DNA from: Candidula unifasciata
Taxonomy: Eukaryota; Mollusca; Gastropoda; Stylommatophora; Geomitridae
Assembly: GCA_905116865.2 (NCBI GenBank)
Contig: CAJHNH020002035.1
Coordinates: forward strand, 159,501 to 223,500
Direction: 5' to 3'
DNA: 64,000 bases
The notes beneath the pieces were generated by a model. That model did not search any database, was not told the origin of the DNA, and worked only from the letters and a program-made list of their open reading frames with translations. Of the stretch, positions 11,588 to 24,600 are shown one piece after another (within the stretch, counting starts at the first letter, position 1; the number at the start of each line of letters is the position of its first letter). Both the position numbers and the translations under genes were made by a program.

Positions 11588-12690
11588 ATCATTCATTCAT
11601 TCATTCAGTAGCATGTCCCTCGCGGAACCTCGCTGCCATAACAACCCTCCGGAAAACCTTCCTATCATGAGCAAGATGTCCTGCGTCTGATACACCCATC
11701 TGGAGATCATCTGCCACATCCTGCACCCATCTTCTCCTTGGCCTTCCTCTTCCTCTCTTCCCAGGCATATACCCCTCCATTATTGTTCTCTCTAGACCTC
11801 CATGACGTTTCAAGTGACCAAAATATTTCAATTTTCTTTGTTTTATTGTCTTTACTAGCCAACCCTCTTCAATATTCAGCTCTTGAAGTATGGATGCATT
11901 TGTTCTTTTCTTTACCCAAGATATTCTTAGAACCTGTCTGTAACATTTATATTCAAATGCATTTATGCGCTGTTCCGCTTGTTTAGTAAGTGTCCAGGTC
12001 TCACAGGCGTATGTTGCAATGGGAAAGATGCATGCTCTTAAAAATCTGACCTTTGTAATTCTATCTGTACAATTCCATAATTTATTCAGTTGTTTTAGTC
12101 TTTGAAGAGCAATTGATAGTCGCCGTTTAATTTCTTTCATTGTGTCACCATTGTTGGTAACCAGTGACCCAAGATATTCGAAATTTTTCCACCACTTCCA
12201 ATCTTTCCTCATTAACATATATTTCCTTCTCCATGGCAGTTTTGTTTGTATGCATTATCTTTGTTTTTGCTGTGTTAAGAAATAAGTTATGATTTTCACT
12301 ATTTCTTTGGAGTGAGGTTAATAAGTTTTCTAAACCATTTTGTGATGTTGATAGTAATACTGTATCATCAGCATAACGAATTTCTGGTATTTCATGGCCA
12401 CCGATGTTTAGGGCATCATATTGTTCCTTGTTTATATCATCTCTTACATTTCTCATTATATTTTCGGCGTACAGGTTGAACAAATACGGTGACAGCACAC
12501 ATCCCTGACGGACTCCTTGCTTGATGCCAAACCAGTCTGATGTCTCTCCATCTATTCTGACTGCTGCTTGTTGGTCTTGATAGAGCATTTTAATGAGCTG
12601 CACTATATGTGATGGAAAGCCCATATTCCTCATGATTTCCCAAAGCTTCTGATGTCGTACACAGTCAAATGCTTTTGAATAATCCACAAA
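11588..12690 (-). mobile_element. LINE 3' part: reverse transcriptase pseudogene
   Basis: Best preserved LINE here. Minus strand, from 12687: MDYSKAFDCVRHQKLW, GIKQGVRQGCVLSPYLFNLY, IRYADDTVLLSTSQNGLENL (YADD active site), then a frameshift near 12150-12200 and the thumb/C-terminal part [66 protein letters not shown]. It ends in a short ATGA-type tetranucleotide tail (complement at 11588-11606), as in RTE/CR1-like elements. Lacks the endonuclease, so it is 5'-truncated. Clade not settled. Confidence 0.92.
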
Positions 12691-12800
12691 ACATAATCAC
12701 TGTAATCACTGGATGTTAATCTTTCATGTTAATCTTTCAGATAAAATAAAAATTAATAGATTTTTGAAGTATTTGAAGTACAACAGGCTGGTTTGATTTC
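12690..12800 (+). promoter_or_regulatory. Possible SMARCE1 promoter region
   Basis: Position only: unique sequence between the end of the LINE fragment and the candidate first exon. No convincing TATA box is visible. CpG-bearing sequence at 12810-12855 would fit a TATA-less housekeeping promoter, as expected for a BAF subunit. Inference. Confidence 0.2.
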
Positions 12801-12855
12801 ACCGTATCCCGGCCTTCCGCTGCGTCTGCACAACTTCTAGTCGGAGCACTGTCCG
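12800..12855 (+). other. SMARCE1: Candidate non-coding first exon of SMARCE1
   Basis: A CpG-containing stretch ends in a strong donor (GTAAGT at 12856) about 2.6 kb upstream of the acceptor of the exon carrying the start codon. That exon begins at an acceptor (TTTTTTCAACAG, ending 15473), so at least one upstream untranslated exon must exist. This is the best donor I see between the LINE at 11.6-12.7 kb and the coding start. The 5' boundary is a guess and no transcript supports it. Confidence 0.4.
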
Positions 12856-13484
12856 GTAAGTTTTATTTCCTCGCCTGAAACAACTTGAAATAACTGCTTT
12901 GTTGATGCCTGATTTATATCTAACATGTTGCTTCTTGACTGCAGGGTGCTGCATCTTTTGGCGTTAGTTTAGTTTATTGTGAAGAATAACACATTTTTGT
13001 TGAAACAAAAGTTTAGAAACTTATTTAAATAAATAAAAATAAAAAAAATGTGATTTCATAGAAGAAAAAACCCGAATTGACGTCATTTCTTTTCTCAGCC
13101 TTTGTATTCAAACCGTTTTTAACTTTTTAATTTTAGTTTAGTTTACTAACTCCCGCAAGTCCGCAGGCAATGGCTTTACTAATTGTATTAGTATTTTAAA
13201 GTTGAGTGAGATTTCTATGATATGCTACTGTAGACATCCAAAGTCTAGCTCACAGCGTCACTTAGTGACTAATTTCACGAAATTACTTAGAGTTTAGTTT
13301 CTGTTTTTAAACTGTTTTGTTTTGTTTGGAAGGAAATAAGTAACAATAAATAAATTAATATAAATTAAATGATTATGATCGCAAATCAAATCCCAGTGAG
13401 TGACCTGCCTTGCTATCTTTCTAGTTTCTGTGTGATTGATTGTCTGTCTAGCCAGACTGGCTGGTGATTTTTCAGTAGTAAATT

Positions 13485-13675
13485 TCCCCATGTGAGTTCC
13501 CCGGCCCTATTATGAGGAAAACAAGAATAGACCCACTGTCTCCCTAAACTAACAAGCATGTCATAAGATAAGAGTTGACTAATTTGAGGCTTCCTTTGAA
13601 GTCGGAGTTCAGTGCATCTGCCTGTGAGGCACTGGAACCAACAGTCTGCATACAGATATATGTCAGAACAGGGCC
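13485..13675 (+). repeat. Repeat B SINE, 3'-truncated
   Basis: CCCCATGTGAGTTCCCCGGC, AACAAGAATAGACCCACTGT, GTGCATCTGCCTGTGAGGCA, AACAGTCTGCATACAG. Upstream of the 25-bp minisatellite. Confidence 0.75.
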
Positions 13676-13792
13676 TCAGTCATATGTAAATTGCGGACTT
13701 ATTTCCAGCGAATATACTGCATACCATGGGAAACACTCCTCCGAATAACAGTCCCAAATCATCGATGGTGTTAACAGCTCCGACACTGAGTG

Positions 13793-14403
13793 CTAGGTTT
13801 AGCTTCTTCCCTGGATCCTAGGTTTAGCTTCTCCCCTGGGTACTAGGTTTAGCTTCTCCCCTGGATCCTAGGTTTAGCTTCTCCCCTGGATCCTAGGTTT
13901 AGCTTCTCCCCTGGGTACTAGGTTTAGCTTCTCCCCTGGATCCTAGGTTTAGCTTCTCCCCTGGGTCCTAGGTTTAGCTTCTCCCCTGGGTACTAAGTTT
14001 AGCTTCTTCCCTGGATCCTAGGTTTAGCTTCTCCCCTGGGTACTAGGTTTAGCTTCTCCCCTGGGTCCTAGGTTTAGCTTCTCCCCTGGATCCTAGGTTT
14101 AGCTTCTTCCCTGGGTACTAGGTTTAGCTTCTCCCCTGGGTACTAGGTTTAGCTTCTCCCCTGGATCCTAGGTTTAGCTTCTCCCCTGGGTACTAGGTTT
14201 AGCTTCTCCCCTGGGTACTAAGTTTAGCTTCTCCCCTGTGTCCTAGGTTTAGCTTCTTCCCTGGGTCCTAGGTTTAGCTTCTCCCCTGGGTCCTAGGTTT
14301 AGCTTCTCCCCTAGATTCTAGGTTTAGCTTCTCCCCTGGGTCCTAGGTTTAGCTTCTCCCCTAGATCCTAGGTATAGCTTCTCCCCTGGGTCCTAGGTTT
14401 AGG
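13793..14403. repeat. 25-bp minisatellite, about 24 copies, intron 1
   Basis: Unit CTAGGTTTAGCTTCTCCCCT plus GGRTM/GGGTA. Variants alternate GGATC, GGGTA and GGGTC. Its right edge runs into TTTAGGGTTAGGG. No coding potential expected. Confidence 0.95.
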
Positions 14404-15473
14404 GTTAGGGCAAGGAGTATTGCAATTATTACGACACCACCACCAGAATCTGTCATGCGACATTACCACGGCGACACTAGTCTTGCATTGTTTACTGAAA
14501 ATTTATTCGGAGGATAGCCTTCATTTCTAATCCCTGCAAAATTATATATTTTTGAAAAAAGAAGAATGAATGTACATTTGGAATCTGATATAAAAGGTAA
14601 ATATATGTCACATATAGGTGCAAATTTATGAAATTCTTTGCCAGCGTAATTTTGAGACAGTGAATATAAGGTGATATGTAAATGTATATTGCTGTTATAG
14701 ATAGTAGAAAAGAGATTTCAGTAGCTTATGTTTACAGTCAACATTTAAAAAAAAATTGCTTCACTTACCATGGTTTTCCAGCCACTAGAGCAGTAAATAT
14801 CCAAATTTGAGAATAACACTTTAAAGTTTGTTCAGTGTCCTAACAGATTAAAAAGTTATGATATATTTCTAGATTAGTTTATCACTCATTTTACCCCTTT
14901 TCCCTGGTGTTTTTCTGTGTGTTAGTGCCCCTGGTCATATTTCATATCGAAACAAATAATTAAATACACAGGTTATGGAAAGAGAATTGCCAAAGGAAAT
15001 TAACAAGAGACCATTAGTCGCTGACTGTCCCTGATTCACTTTCCTATAAATCAAGATTGCATCTGTATAGCTGTTTAGAGCTCTCTGTTAAATGGGATTT
15101 CCACCTAGACTTTGCTAGTTTGTAGAGTATAGGGAATGTTTTCTTTAGTTTCAAAGTCTTTCCACAGCGGCCTATTAGATAGGTGGGGCTAGAAAAGGGG
15201 GCTGTATTTAGGTATATACATTATCATACATGTGCAGCTGGGAAATATTTAGGTCATATTAAAAAGACAACACTTACAAAAACTACACATATGAAAAGTT
15301 GAAGTCTAGCAAGCAAGAGGTAGATAATAGTTCGAGTCGGAGGATAACATCAAGAAATGATCAACAGAAATCTGAGAGTGCAACAAGGGCAAAAGGTAGT
15401 GTGTAGGTTGATCAATTGCAGGCAACCTTCATTGTGAGATGACACCTGATTGATTGCTTTCTTTTTTCAACAG
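14404..15473. other. SMARCE1 intron 1, unique part
   Basis: AT-rich; no repeat or exon recognised apart from the acceptor at its end. Confidence 0.6.
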
Positions 15474-15556
15474 ATCACTCTCTGTTATGACCATATAATT
15501 TATCCAAGCATTGGACGAGAGCTTCCTAGGGCAGCTGTGTCAAACAGAACATCATA
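15474..15556 (+). other. SMARCE1: SMARCE1 5' UTR part of the start-codon exon
   Basis: Follows a polypyrimidine-AG acceptor ending at 15473 and runs into the ATG at 15557. It contains an in-frame TAG at 15527-15529, so the reading frame cannot start further upstream. Confidence 0.7.
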
Positions 15557-15608
15557 ATGGCTCTGCCCACAATGAGGACTGTTAGTACAGTAACTTCACC
15601 ACTTCCAC
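15557..15608 (+). CDS. SMARCE1: SMARCE1 coding exon 1
   Basis: Starts [13 protein letters not shown]. Seventeen codons plus one base (phase 1), donor GTAAGT at 15609. A second in-frame ATG (codon 6) could serve as an alternative start. The N-terminal region is Ser/Thr/Pro-rich and weakly conserved, as in the family generally. Confidence 0.85.
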
Positions 15609-18600
15609 GTAAGTTTATTTTCTGTAGTTTCATTACTTGTTTTTTATGAGTTTTTATTTTTGGGGTACGGGAGGGGTGTCAGGTGTAGAGCAGTGGCTAC
15701 CAAATGTGTTCATCTGGTGGCCCTTGGGCCTAATCCAGTCCGCAGATCATCTGCCAGTTATATTAATGATCTTTCTGTGCTGACCCTGTGGCCCATGACA
15801 GTCTGCATTTCAACATTGTGGCCCCTGAATAAACATCGGTGAATTGCCCTAGGTTAGACATTTGCCTGCTGACCGGGAGGTTTGGGATTTGAATCTGCAC
15901 TGAGGCAGGCTTTTTTCCCTTCTAATTTGACCGTTTCTGAAAAGTCGTCGACTGTGGTTTAGGCGTTGCGAACGTGATTCATGGTGTCGGTTTCGCGCCC
16001 CAGACATACAGCATAGGTGCCCAGGACACACAGCACAGTGCTACACACACACACAGCAAGTCTTTAGGGAGCACTATTATTTTAAACTTACTTTTGTCAT
16101 TTTCCATTCAGGATATAGAATAATTCTTCCTTTTTTTGTCAAAATCTGCTTGTGCCGCTAGGCGTCGCAGTCTATCAGATGATCGGCAACCGAGCCAGGG
16201 CGCGCTCAGTCGCTTCATATGCCGTGATGTTATGAAGTCTCAAGTTGTCTGTGACTCCTTCAATCCATATTCTTCTTGGTCTTCCCCTGCCTCTTAGTGT
16301 TTCGATTTTCATGTTGTATGCTCTTGATGCTGGCATCGTTGGTTCCATTCTCATTAGATGACCAAAACCATTTCATTCTTTGCTTCTCAATAAATTTAAC
16401 AATGGGTATGGTTCCAATAGTTCTTGTAATCACATTGTTTCTCACTCTATCTCTTCTATATAGAATAATAATATTTGTTATTACTGTGAGCAGTTAGACA
16501 TGGCATAAGCACCATTGCCCCTATGAAATTTTTGGACTGGGGAAGGGGGTTGGGGTAGGTGCATTTTTTCCCCCTGGGCGGCACCGAATAAACACATACA
16601 TCTCTCCTAAAAATCACGCACTTACACAACTACACTTTTACATACCAAACACAGCTCAAGATCATTTTCTGAATGATAAAAATATTAATTTAAAAAAAAA
16701 TGATTAAAAATAATAAAGTCTTGTAATTCACAGCCATGTTGTTTGTTTTCTTGAATGTTGTCTTCACTATACATAAATGAGATGTTAGGCTGTTTCTACC
16801 GCCTGTGTCTCCATGTGCTGTATTTTTATTTGTGTAGATGTGCATATCGATGTGTGTTAGTTAATCCACCTATTATCTTCAGTGCACATCGTCGGACAAG
16901 CCCATATGGGATTCAGGTGATTTGGCAGTAGACCGTCTTGTGTAGTTTAGTTTTGACCGTGGTATAAAGAGCCGACCATTAAGAAAGCAGTGGCAAACTA
17001 CTGTACGTAAATTTGCCTAGAAAACCCACAGCCAAAAAAATGTTAGGGTTGGTCCTGCCGCATCCTGTAAAGGACACACAACGAGCTATTGTTTCCTAGG
17101 TAGGCCCAGCCTAAATTGTAAATTGGGTACTAGGTAATTTCCTGGAAGTCAAGTCGGCTGGCTTGATATTTCCTCACCCACCAGCACCGATTGGTCTAAA
17201 AATATGAGCCTATCATATATGTCCGATGCCCACTGGATTGAAAAGAGGGTTTTAATTTTTCCAGTTATCTCAACAGAGTCACTTTCTTCTCTTCTGATAA
17301 TGTGACGAATATGATGACTGGTGATAAGCTGTCTTCACAATTTATCTTCAAAAATATTTTAAGGTTACTAGTTTTCACAGATAATTTTCAGAATGAGTAT
17401 AATACTTTTTGACATTACTCTGTGTACAATTTACAATTACTTTATGTTAGTGTTTAACTCTTCCATACATCTTCTTCTTCGCGTTCACCAGCTGCACACT
17501 CTGGCGAAAAGTTCTGGTTGCTCATCCACTTTTGAACTGCAGTCCTGCTCCAGAACCTGAGTGTTGGGTGTGCATCAGTTTTACAGATCTGTTTCACTCA
17601 AATACAGACTGTTCCTTGCCTCTCCAGCAGATGCACTACAACTTCAAAGGAAGCTCCCCAATTAGTCGACTCTTACGACATGCTTTTGGGGAGGCAGTGG
17701 GTCTGTTCTTGTTTTCCCCGCAATGGGGCCCCGGAACCCACACGGGGGTACCATACATCAACATGTGGCCCTGATGGAGCCAGACTTATTTCATAACCTC
17801 GGCTCTCTGGTTGACTCAGTCTTAAGTGGATATCAAGCAAAGTCCTGGGAAGTAGAGGCATTATGTTGACAACTTTACCAGTCGAATGCCTATTGGTCTA
17901 AAATATAGATATAGCTCTCTATACCCTATATATACCTTATATGCCTGATGGTATGGAAAAGGGTCCTTTACTTATTTTACTATATGTTAATATGGTAACT
18001 GTCACTTTACAACTATGCCAGTGTTCATATTGATTATCCACAGAAAAATCCAGAGCCCCTGTGGGAACTCCAAACACATCAGAAAAGGTGAGCTTTAATT
18101 CGTCTGTTGATTTAAGACTACATAGGCAGTTGTCTTTTAGTTTGCCAGCTAGGGTTTTATTTCAAGTCACCTAGATAAAACATCTTTCTTGTCTGAGACT
18201 AAATTATGTCCCTCTATGTGAAAATGTATCCCAACAGTGAGCGCCTACTTTTTTACTTAGTGAGAAGACAACAAATAGGAAATAATTTAGATTGCCATCC
18301 CTCGTGATATGGAAAGATCATATGATCATATTTTGATAACAAACACAAGATATGATATGCAGTCAATAATAATCACTCATGTCATTCAGTAAGACATTCA
18401 CACAAGAATAGTAAGAAAAAGTACCCACTACACTAAGCAGTCTATTCACTTTGTTCATCTGTGTTTGTTTGCTGAATTACCGTTATTCCCTAATCGGATG
18501 CTGTAGTATTTCAAACATTTGGTGTACCATATTTTGATCATCAGTAGAAGAAAAATGTCCTGGCATTACATCAATAGAATGAGTGGGCATTTAGTTTTTG

Positions 18601-21600
18601 AGTCAGATCCTAGCATTACAAGTATTATACAAATTCTATAGCACAATGTATGTAGAAAAAAGTACGTTCAACTGTTCCTTATGTCTGTGGCCTTGTGCAT
18701 CCTGATTTAATAGACAGTTTTTAAATACTTTGCCTTCCCGTGGATTTAACTGCTCTGATTACCTGCAAGGAAAACAATTTTTTCTGTTCAACTGTGCTTA
18801 TTGTGGTTCTTGCACATTAACTTGTTTGTTTTAGAGGTTTTGCCTGAAGCTAAGTCTAGCAGCTCTTGAGATCAGTGGAATAGAAAAGAGAAAGGGCATA
18901 TGTATATTCGATGTAAGAATGTCATGCTGTCTCATACACTGTAGATAAAATGTTTACATAACTTCAAGTAGTGTTAGCTGAAAATTATTACATATGTGAC
19001 ATAGTACATACTCTTGTATTTTATTTGTTAGAGTTGATGTTGAAAACTGCAAGAATGACTTAAAATTAATTGACAAAAAGAACTAATTATATGCATTAGA
19101 TGCAGACAATCCAAGTTCTCTGGGCACTTCATGCAGAGAGGGCAAACTAGATTGCTTTACAACAACAAGAAAGCTTGATAGGAAGAGGGCAGGAGGGATG
19201 CCCTATGTGGGTTCCATAGCCCCATTGTGGGGAAAGATGAGTGTAGAAGAGTAGACCTACTGCCTCTCCAACAAGCATGTCCTCTGAGTCGACTAATTGG
19301 GCAGCATCCACTGCATGCTAAGAAGGAATACTGGAGTACTTCACAACAGCAGGAAAGCTTGACTGGAAGAGGGCGGGGAAGAACAACAGAGATGCTATTG
19401 GGCTCCCTGTGTGGGTTCCAGAGTCCCATTGAGGGGGAAACAAGCATGTTGTAGGAGTCGACTAATTGGATTCATTCTTTTAAGTCAGAGTGCATCTGCC
19501 TGAGAGGCAAGGAACTAAGAGACTGCATACAATTAAACCAGGTCTGTAAAACAGATGTGCACACAACACTCAGATTCTGGAACAGGACTCAAGTCTGGAG
19601 GTGGACAAACGCCGAGAACTGTCTGCTGAATTTTACAGCCAGTGAATGCAGAGAAGAGCTGTTGGGCACTTCGGCCTGGCCTCTTGGTAGGGAAGAATGT
19701 ATCAGAAGTAATTGTCAGAACAGAAGGCAGTGGGCTTAAAGTCACATAGTATAAACTATAAGAAGAAAATGTTGATGCTGAAAAAAAAAATAGCAGATAA
19801 TGTGATTAAATTATGTACATTGGTCACTATATAATATTTTTTTTTCTTAGCAGGAACGAAGCAGCTCAACTCCTTTTCTACCATCACCACATGGACATCC
19901 AAACTTTAACCCTACAAAATCCAGGGGTGCAGCAGCTGTAAGTGATTTCACTTTCACAAAATAATTCAGATAAATAATCATAATACATGGTATTTGTTTA
20001 AAATCAAATTTTAATTAAGGGATGATGAAAGAAAGTGTTGATAGGTCTTAACAATAGTGGGCCTTGGTCTTGTTCACCACAGCATGTGGTTGAGCATCTG
20101 TGCTTCCTGTCACTAAAACTATATAGTTAGATGCTTTGTGTCATGTTCTTAGCAAACAGTGGCTGACTCAAGAGAACCTGAGCAGTATAGGGGAATTCTC
20201 TGAAGCTCTTGCTTTTAAACCCATTTTTAACCCCCGGGACCGGGAGCTTTTTGTCAGTGCCAAAAAGACAAAGCCTTCAGGAGGGGATCTCACAGTTTAT
20301 ACACAAAAATTATACAAAAAAAAAATTAAAGCATTTAATTAGAAAACTATATATATTCGTGTAGGAAATTTAATGAGCTAACAGAATATTTATGAATCAA
20401 ACTGAAATCTCAAAATTTATTCAAATTAACTATTCTGATTTGCATAATTTATGCAAGTATTTTTTTTTTAAAACTTGGGAACAAACATGACTAACCTAAA
20501 TAATTTAGGTGAATTTTTTAAATGGATGAAGCTTGAATAAGTCCTAACACTTGTGTTTTGGGAATTAAGGCCCTTGGAGACACTTCTGGCACATGGTTCT
20601 ACTCATTTTCCTGCCGCCAGCTATGTTTCGGTTGCTAAGACACAGCAGTCCTTTTTGTCATTGTTGAGCACTGGTAACCCCAGAAAAAAATTGATGTACA
20701 ATTACGGAAAACATCAAACTTTCTCGAAAGTTGTAAGTGAACAGGACACGTGTGAGAAATGGGAGAAGCAATCTGATTGGCTGGTACAGAAACCTGCCAG
20801 CCATTCTCAAGGCTTGTATTACATAGGGCTGACCAATCGGCCCAGTCGTCTTTTTGGCTACTTTGTGTCGGGCCGATATTTTGGCTGCTTTGTCCCCAGA
20901 GGGTTAAAACTGCATAATAATATTAATGTTAATCCTTCCTCGTTTAAATTATTTACCATTTATATTAATATTTCAGTCAATTTAATTTTTTGGCAAAATG
21001 GTATCGTCTTGTTGATATTATTGTAATTAACAGTTTTCACCCACATTAACTCTACTAGCATAAATTTCAATCTTCTTCTTGTTTACTGGCTGCAAACTCC
21101 GGCACAAAGTTCTGTTGTTTGTCTACCTCTGGACTTTAGTCTTTTATTCCAGAACCTGAGTGTTGCATGCCCATCTGTTTAAAATATCTACAGTAGGGCC
21201 CTGGAACCCACACCCACACATTTCAGTCAATTATGTATCAGGAGCTTTACAGATTGTCTGGTCAGTCTTCATCCTCACCTTCCACACACAGTTTTGTATT
21301 TTAAAATAATTGTTACAGTGTATGACAGAGCTGTTGAGCTGGTGTTTCACAGATACCTAGAAAGTGGCCCATGGATCACCTGCCAGTTGGATAGTAATAG
21401 TGATCTTTCACATTATGTGGAAGCTACGGATACGTGGTTTTATAGACAAATTATGAGAATACCCTGGACAGATAAAAAGAGTAATGAAGACGTTTTAGAA
21501 GTAACTGACTCACGAAAAGAACTGATTGCCCACATCAGAAAGATTCTTAATGTTTTGGTCATGTGATGAGGAGGAGGAAATTGGAGTACATCATGACAGT

Positions 21601-24600
21601 AGGAAAGTTGGAGGGGAGGAGAGGCAGAGGGACACCCAGAGAACAGACGCTGGGCAGTTTGACATCATGGCATGGAGGATCATCTTGTCAAAGTTGATTG
21701 AAAGTACATGAGACGGAAGATTGTGGATAGACATGACTACCAACGCTACATGACATGGACTTTAAGAAGAAGAAGAATGATCTATCTGCGCTGCGAGTCA
21801 GGCCTCTTGCTCATGACGATCCTCATTTTGGCCACCGATTAAGCTCACTTGAATGGCCCTAGTGTATGACGTTATAAGTTTCATAGTCACTAATATCAAT
21901 TTAGTGTTAGATGAAAGACTAATGGCTTCAGGTGTGGTAATAATAAAATCAGCCCCTGGAATTTTTTTGATCTTTTTCTTTCACAGGCTGCTAGAGTATC
22001 CGGCGCTGTAAGTAAACCTTCCTATTTAAACAAAAATTTATATTGGTAAACTTTAAAGTTTTACATCTCTGTATAAGAGAAGAGAAGTTAACAAGAAAAT
22101 AACATCCCCCTGCCAAAGAAAGATCTATAAAATACAGATCTAGCCCTATATGCCTAATACACCTGAAGGCATGGGAATGTGTTATTTACTTTTACTTTTT
22201 ACTGACAATACAACCAATACTCTAATGGTACATATGGCTCTAAATGTAAAAGAAGGGGGAAAAGGGGGGAGGTCCTTTATTTAACTTTTACTGTTATGTA
22301 TGTTACTGAGAAGGCTGACACATTGGCTGCTGCCACTCCTCTAGGCTGTACACTACTTTATCATTAAGCAAATGTAGTGAAGACTCTGGAATCAGTTGGA
22401 TAGTGCAGCAGAGCAAGTGTACATACCCCAGGAGACTGATTGGGCAAGGAATAAGCAGATGGTGTGAATGACAGTGCACAAGGAAAACGAGTAGGTGGTT
22501 TTGATCAATTTGCCACTGCCACATCAGCATGGGAACTCTTCACTGGCTACTGAATAAAGGAATAGAGGATAAGTGAGAATGTCTCAATTACAACATTGCT
22601 AATTTTGTAATCATTCATCTGCTCATACTAGTAAATACAGCAGTGGATTAACCTGCACAATCTTGTTCTTTTTCTCTGTTAGTCTGAAGGTCGTGTGCCC
22701 AAACCTCCGAAGCCCCCAGACAAGCCCCTCATGCCCTATATGCGATACAGCAGAAAGGTAATAGGAAAGGTTTGTCCACTGATTTTCATTTTGCAAGTCG
22801 TGTCCATCCAGTTTTCGGTGTTGTGGTAGTTGCATCCTGAAGACGGTAGTGAAACCTCAGTGCAGTTCTAATTTTCACTTTGTTGTGTGATGTGAACTAA
22901 TATTAAAGCTAAGAGCTGAAACTTGACTTAAGATAACTCTTCTGGTTTAGATTTTTTTTTTTTATGTGTAATGTGCGATGGAGGTATTTTTGATCAAATG
23001 ATCAAATGTTTCTATAAATTTCATTTATCTTAACATTTAACCCTGAAAATTCTTTTCACATAAAGTTAAGTATTAGATAGATTGTTAATGTTAAATTCTG
23101 AATTACACATTGGGGCTGTTGAATTTTTTTTTTTTTAAACTTGATGGTGACTAATGTCAAAGAGATTCAATTTGTTAAAGATATTTTATCAGCTTTGGGG
23201 TTTAAATGAAATATGTGATTGCAGTACAAAATAATATGCAGCCACAATTACCTTTTTTAAAAGCATTTTTAATTAAAATGTATCTTTAAAACTTTGAAAC
23301 TGCATATTACAAATTCTGGCAGATTTAACCAGTCTTTCAGAGTATAAACAGATGTGAGTTAATTTGATGTAAAAAAAAATTGTGACAGTTTTTGTTATAG
23401 ATGAGCATATTTTATGTTTTTATTTTCTAGTGCACTGGAGGTTTTCCTTGGTTAAAAGTCAGGGGTCTGTAAAAAATGAGCAACAAATGAGAAGTGATAA
23501 TTCTATCTCGCCAACAGAATATGCATTTTCCAAATCCTAGGATATCCAAGTTTTAACAGTCAGCTGTTGATTTAGTTGTACCTGCTGATGTTTAATTGTT
23601 GCAATACACAAAGAATACATGAGAACCTCAACCGGATGTGTAAAATGCAACTTTCTCATTGTGCTCATAGTTTATCAGCCCCTGTTTATAATCATGTACC
23701 CACAAAGACCAGCGAATGTGTTTGTACATCTATCAGTATATTGTGGCTTAATGGTGCATGAGCGGCCAAGATAGCAATAAAAATAAAAAAACTAGTTGTA
23801 AATGTATATAGTTTTGTCTGTCGCCATTAACTATCTCTAGACTCTATGGGCAGGGTCTTCAGTGAACTGAGAAGAAAGAACATTTATGTCTTCCCACCCT
23901 TTCAGTTACTGCTATGGATATTTAACTGCTTGACGTTGTTCGCTGAGTAATATTTCTGTACTACTAGTTGCTATTAACCTTTTATGTTTTAACAAATGCC
24001 GCATGAATGACTGTTAACACTAATGTGTAAAGGATGTTAATATTTTCCCACATTGGTAAACTGATATATGTGCCAGGAACTGTACTTTGTACTGAAAAGA
24101 CACCTGTAAATAGCATTGCTCATAATCCTAAGTGATAGGCAACACAATTTTATGTTCAGTAGTTTGCCATTGCTTTCTGGATGGTACGCGCCCATACCGT
24201 TGTCAAAATTGGTGCAAAGCATTCTACAGCCAAAATGCTTGCAGCTGACTTTGAATCCCTTATGACAGAATTATGAAACAAGTTCTAAATCTCCGGCACT
24301 GTTACTGCACAAATGTGAAGTTTGTAAATATAACAAAATCAGTTTAAAAGCACATTTCTTTTACAAAAGAGTCATACAATGTGTTGGGCTAAAAAATACA
24401 TGGAGTTCTGTCATACAGGAACTGGGTTTTGAAACAGGTGGGTTATCCTGACCTATAGAAATAAAAGATAATTAAGCAATTTGGGCATTTAAGATGAGGT
24501 GAAGATATGGGTAAGGAATTCATAGAGTAAGATTTGCACACCCTCACAAAATGGATCTCATGTCTCATGAAAATAGTGAGCACTAAAGGAGCTAAAGAGT

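Noticed and set aside
20553..21026. 157-codon plus ORF as a protein
   Set aside because: Crosses the boundary of the piggyBac-like element and shows no domain.
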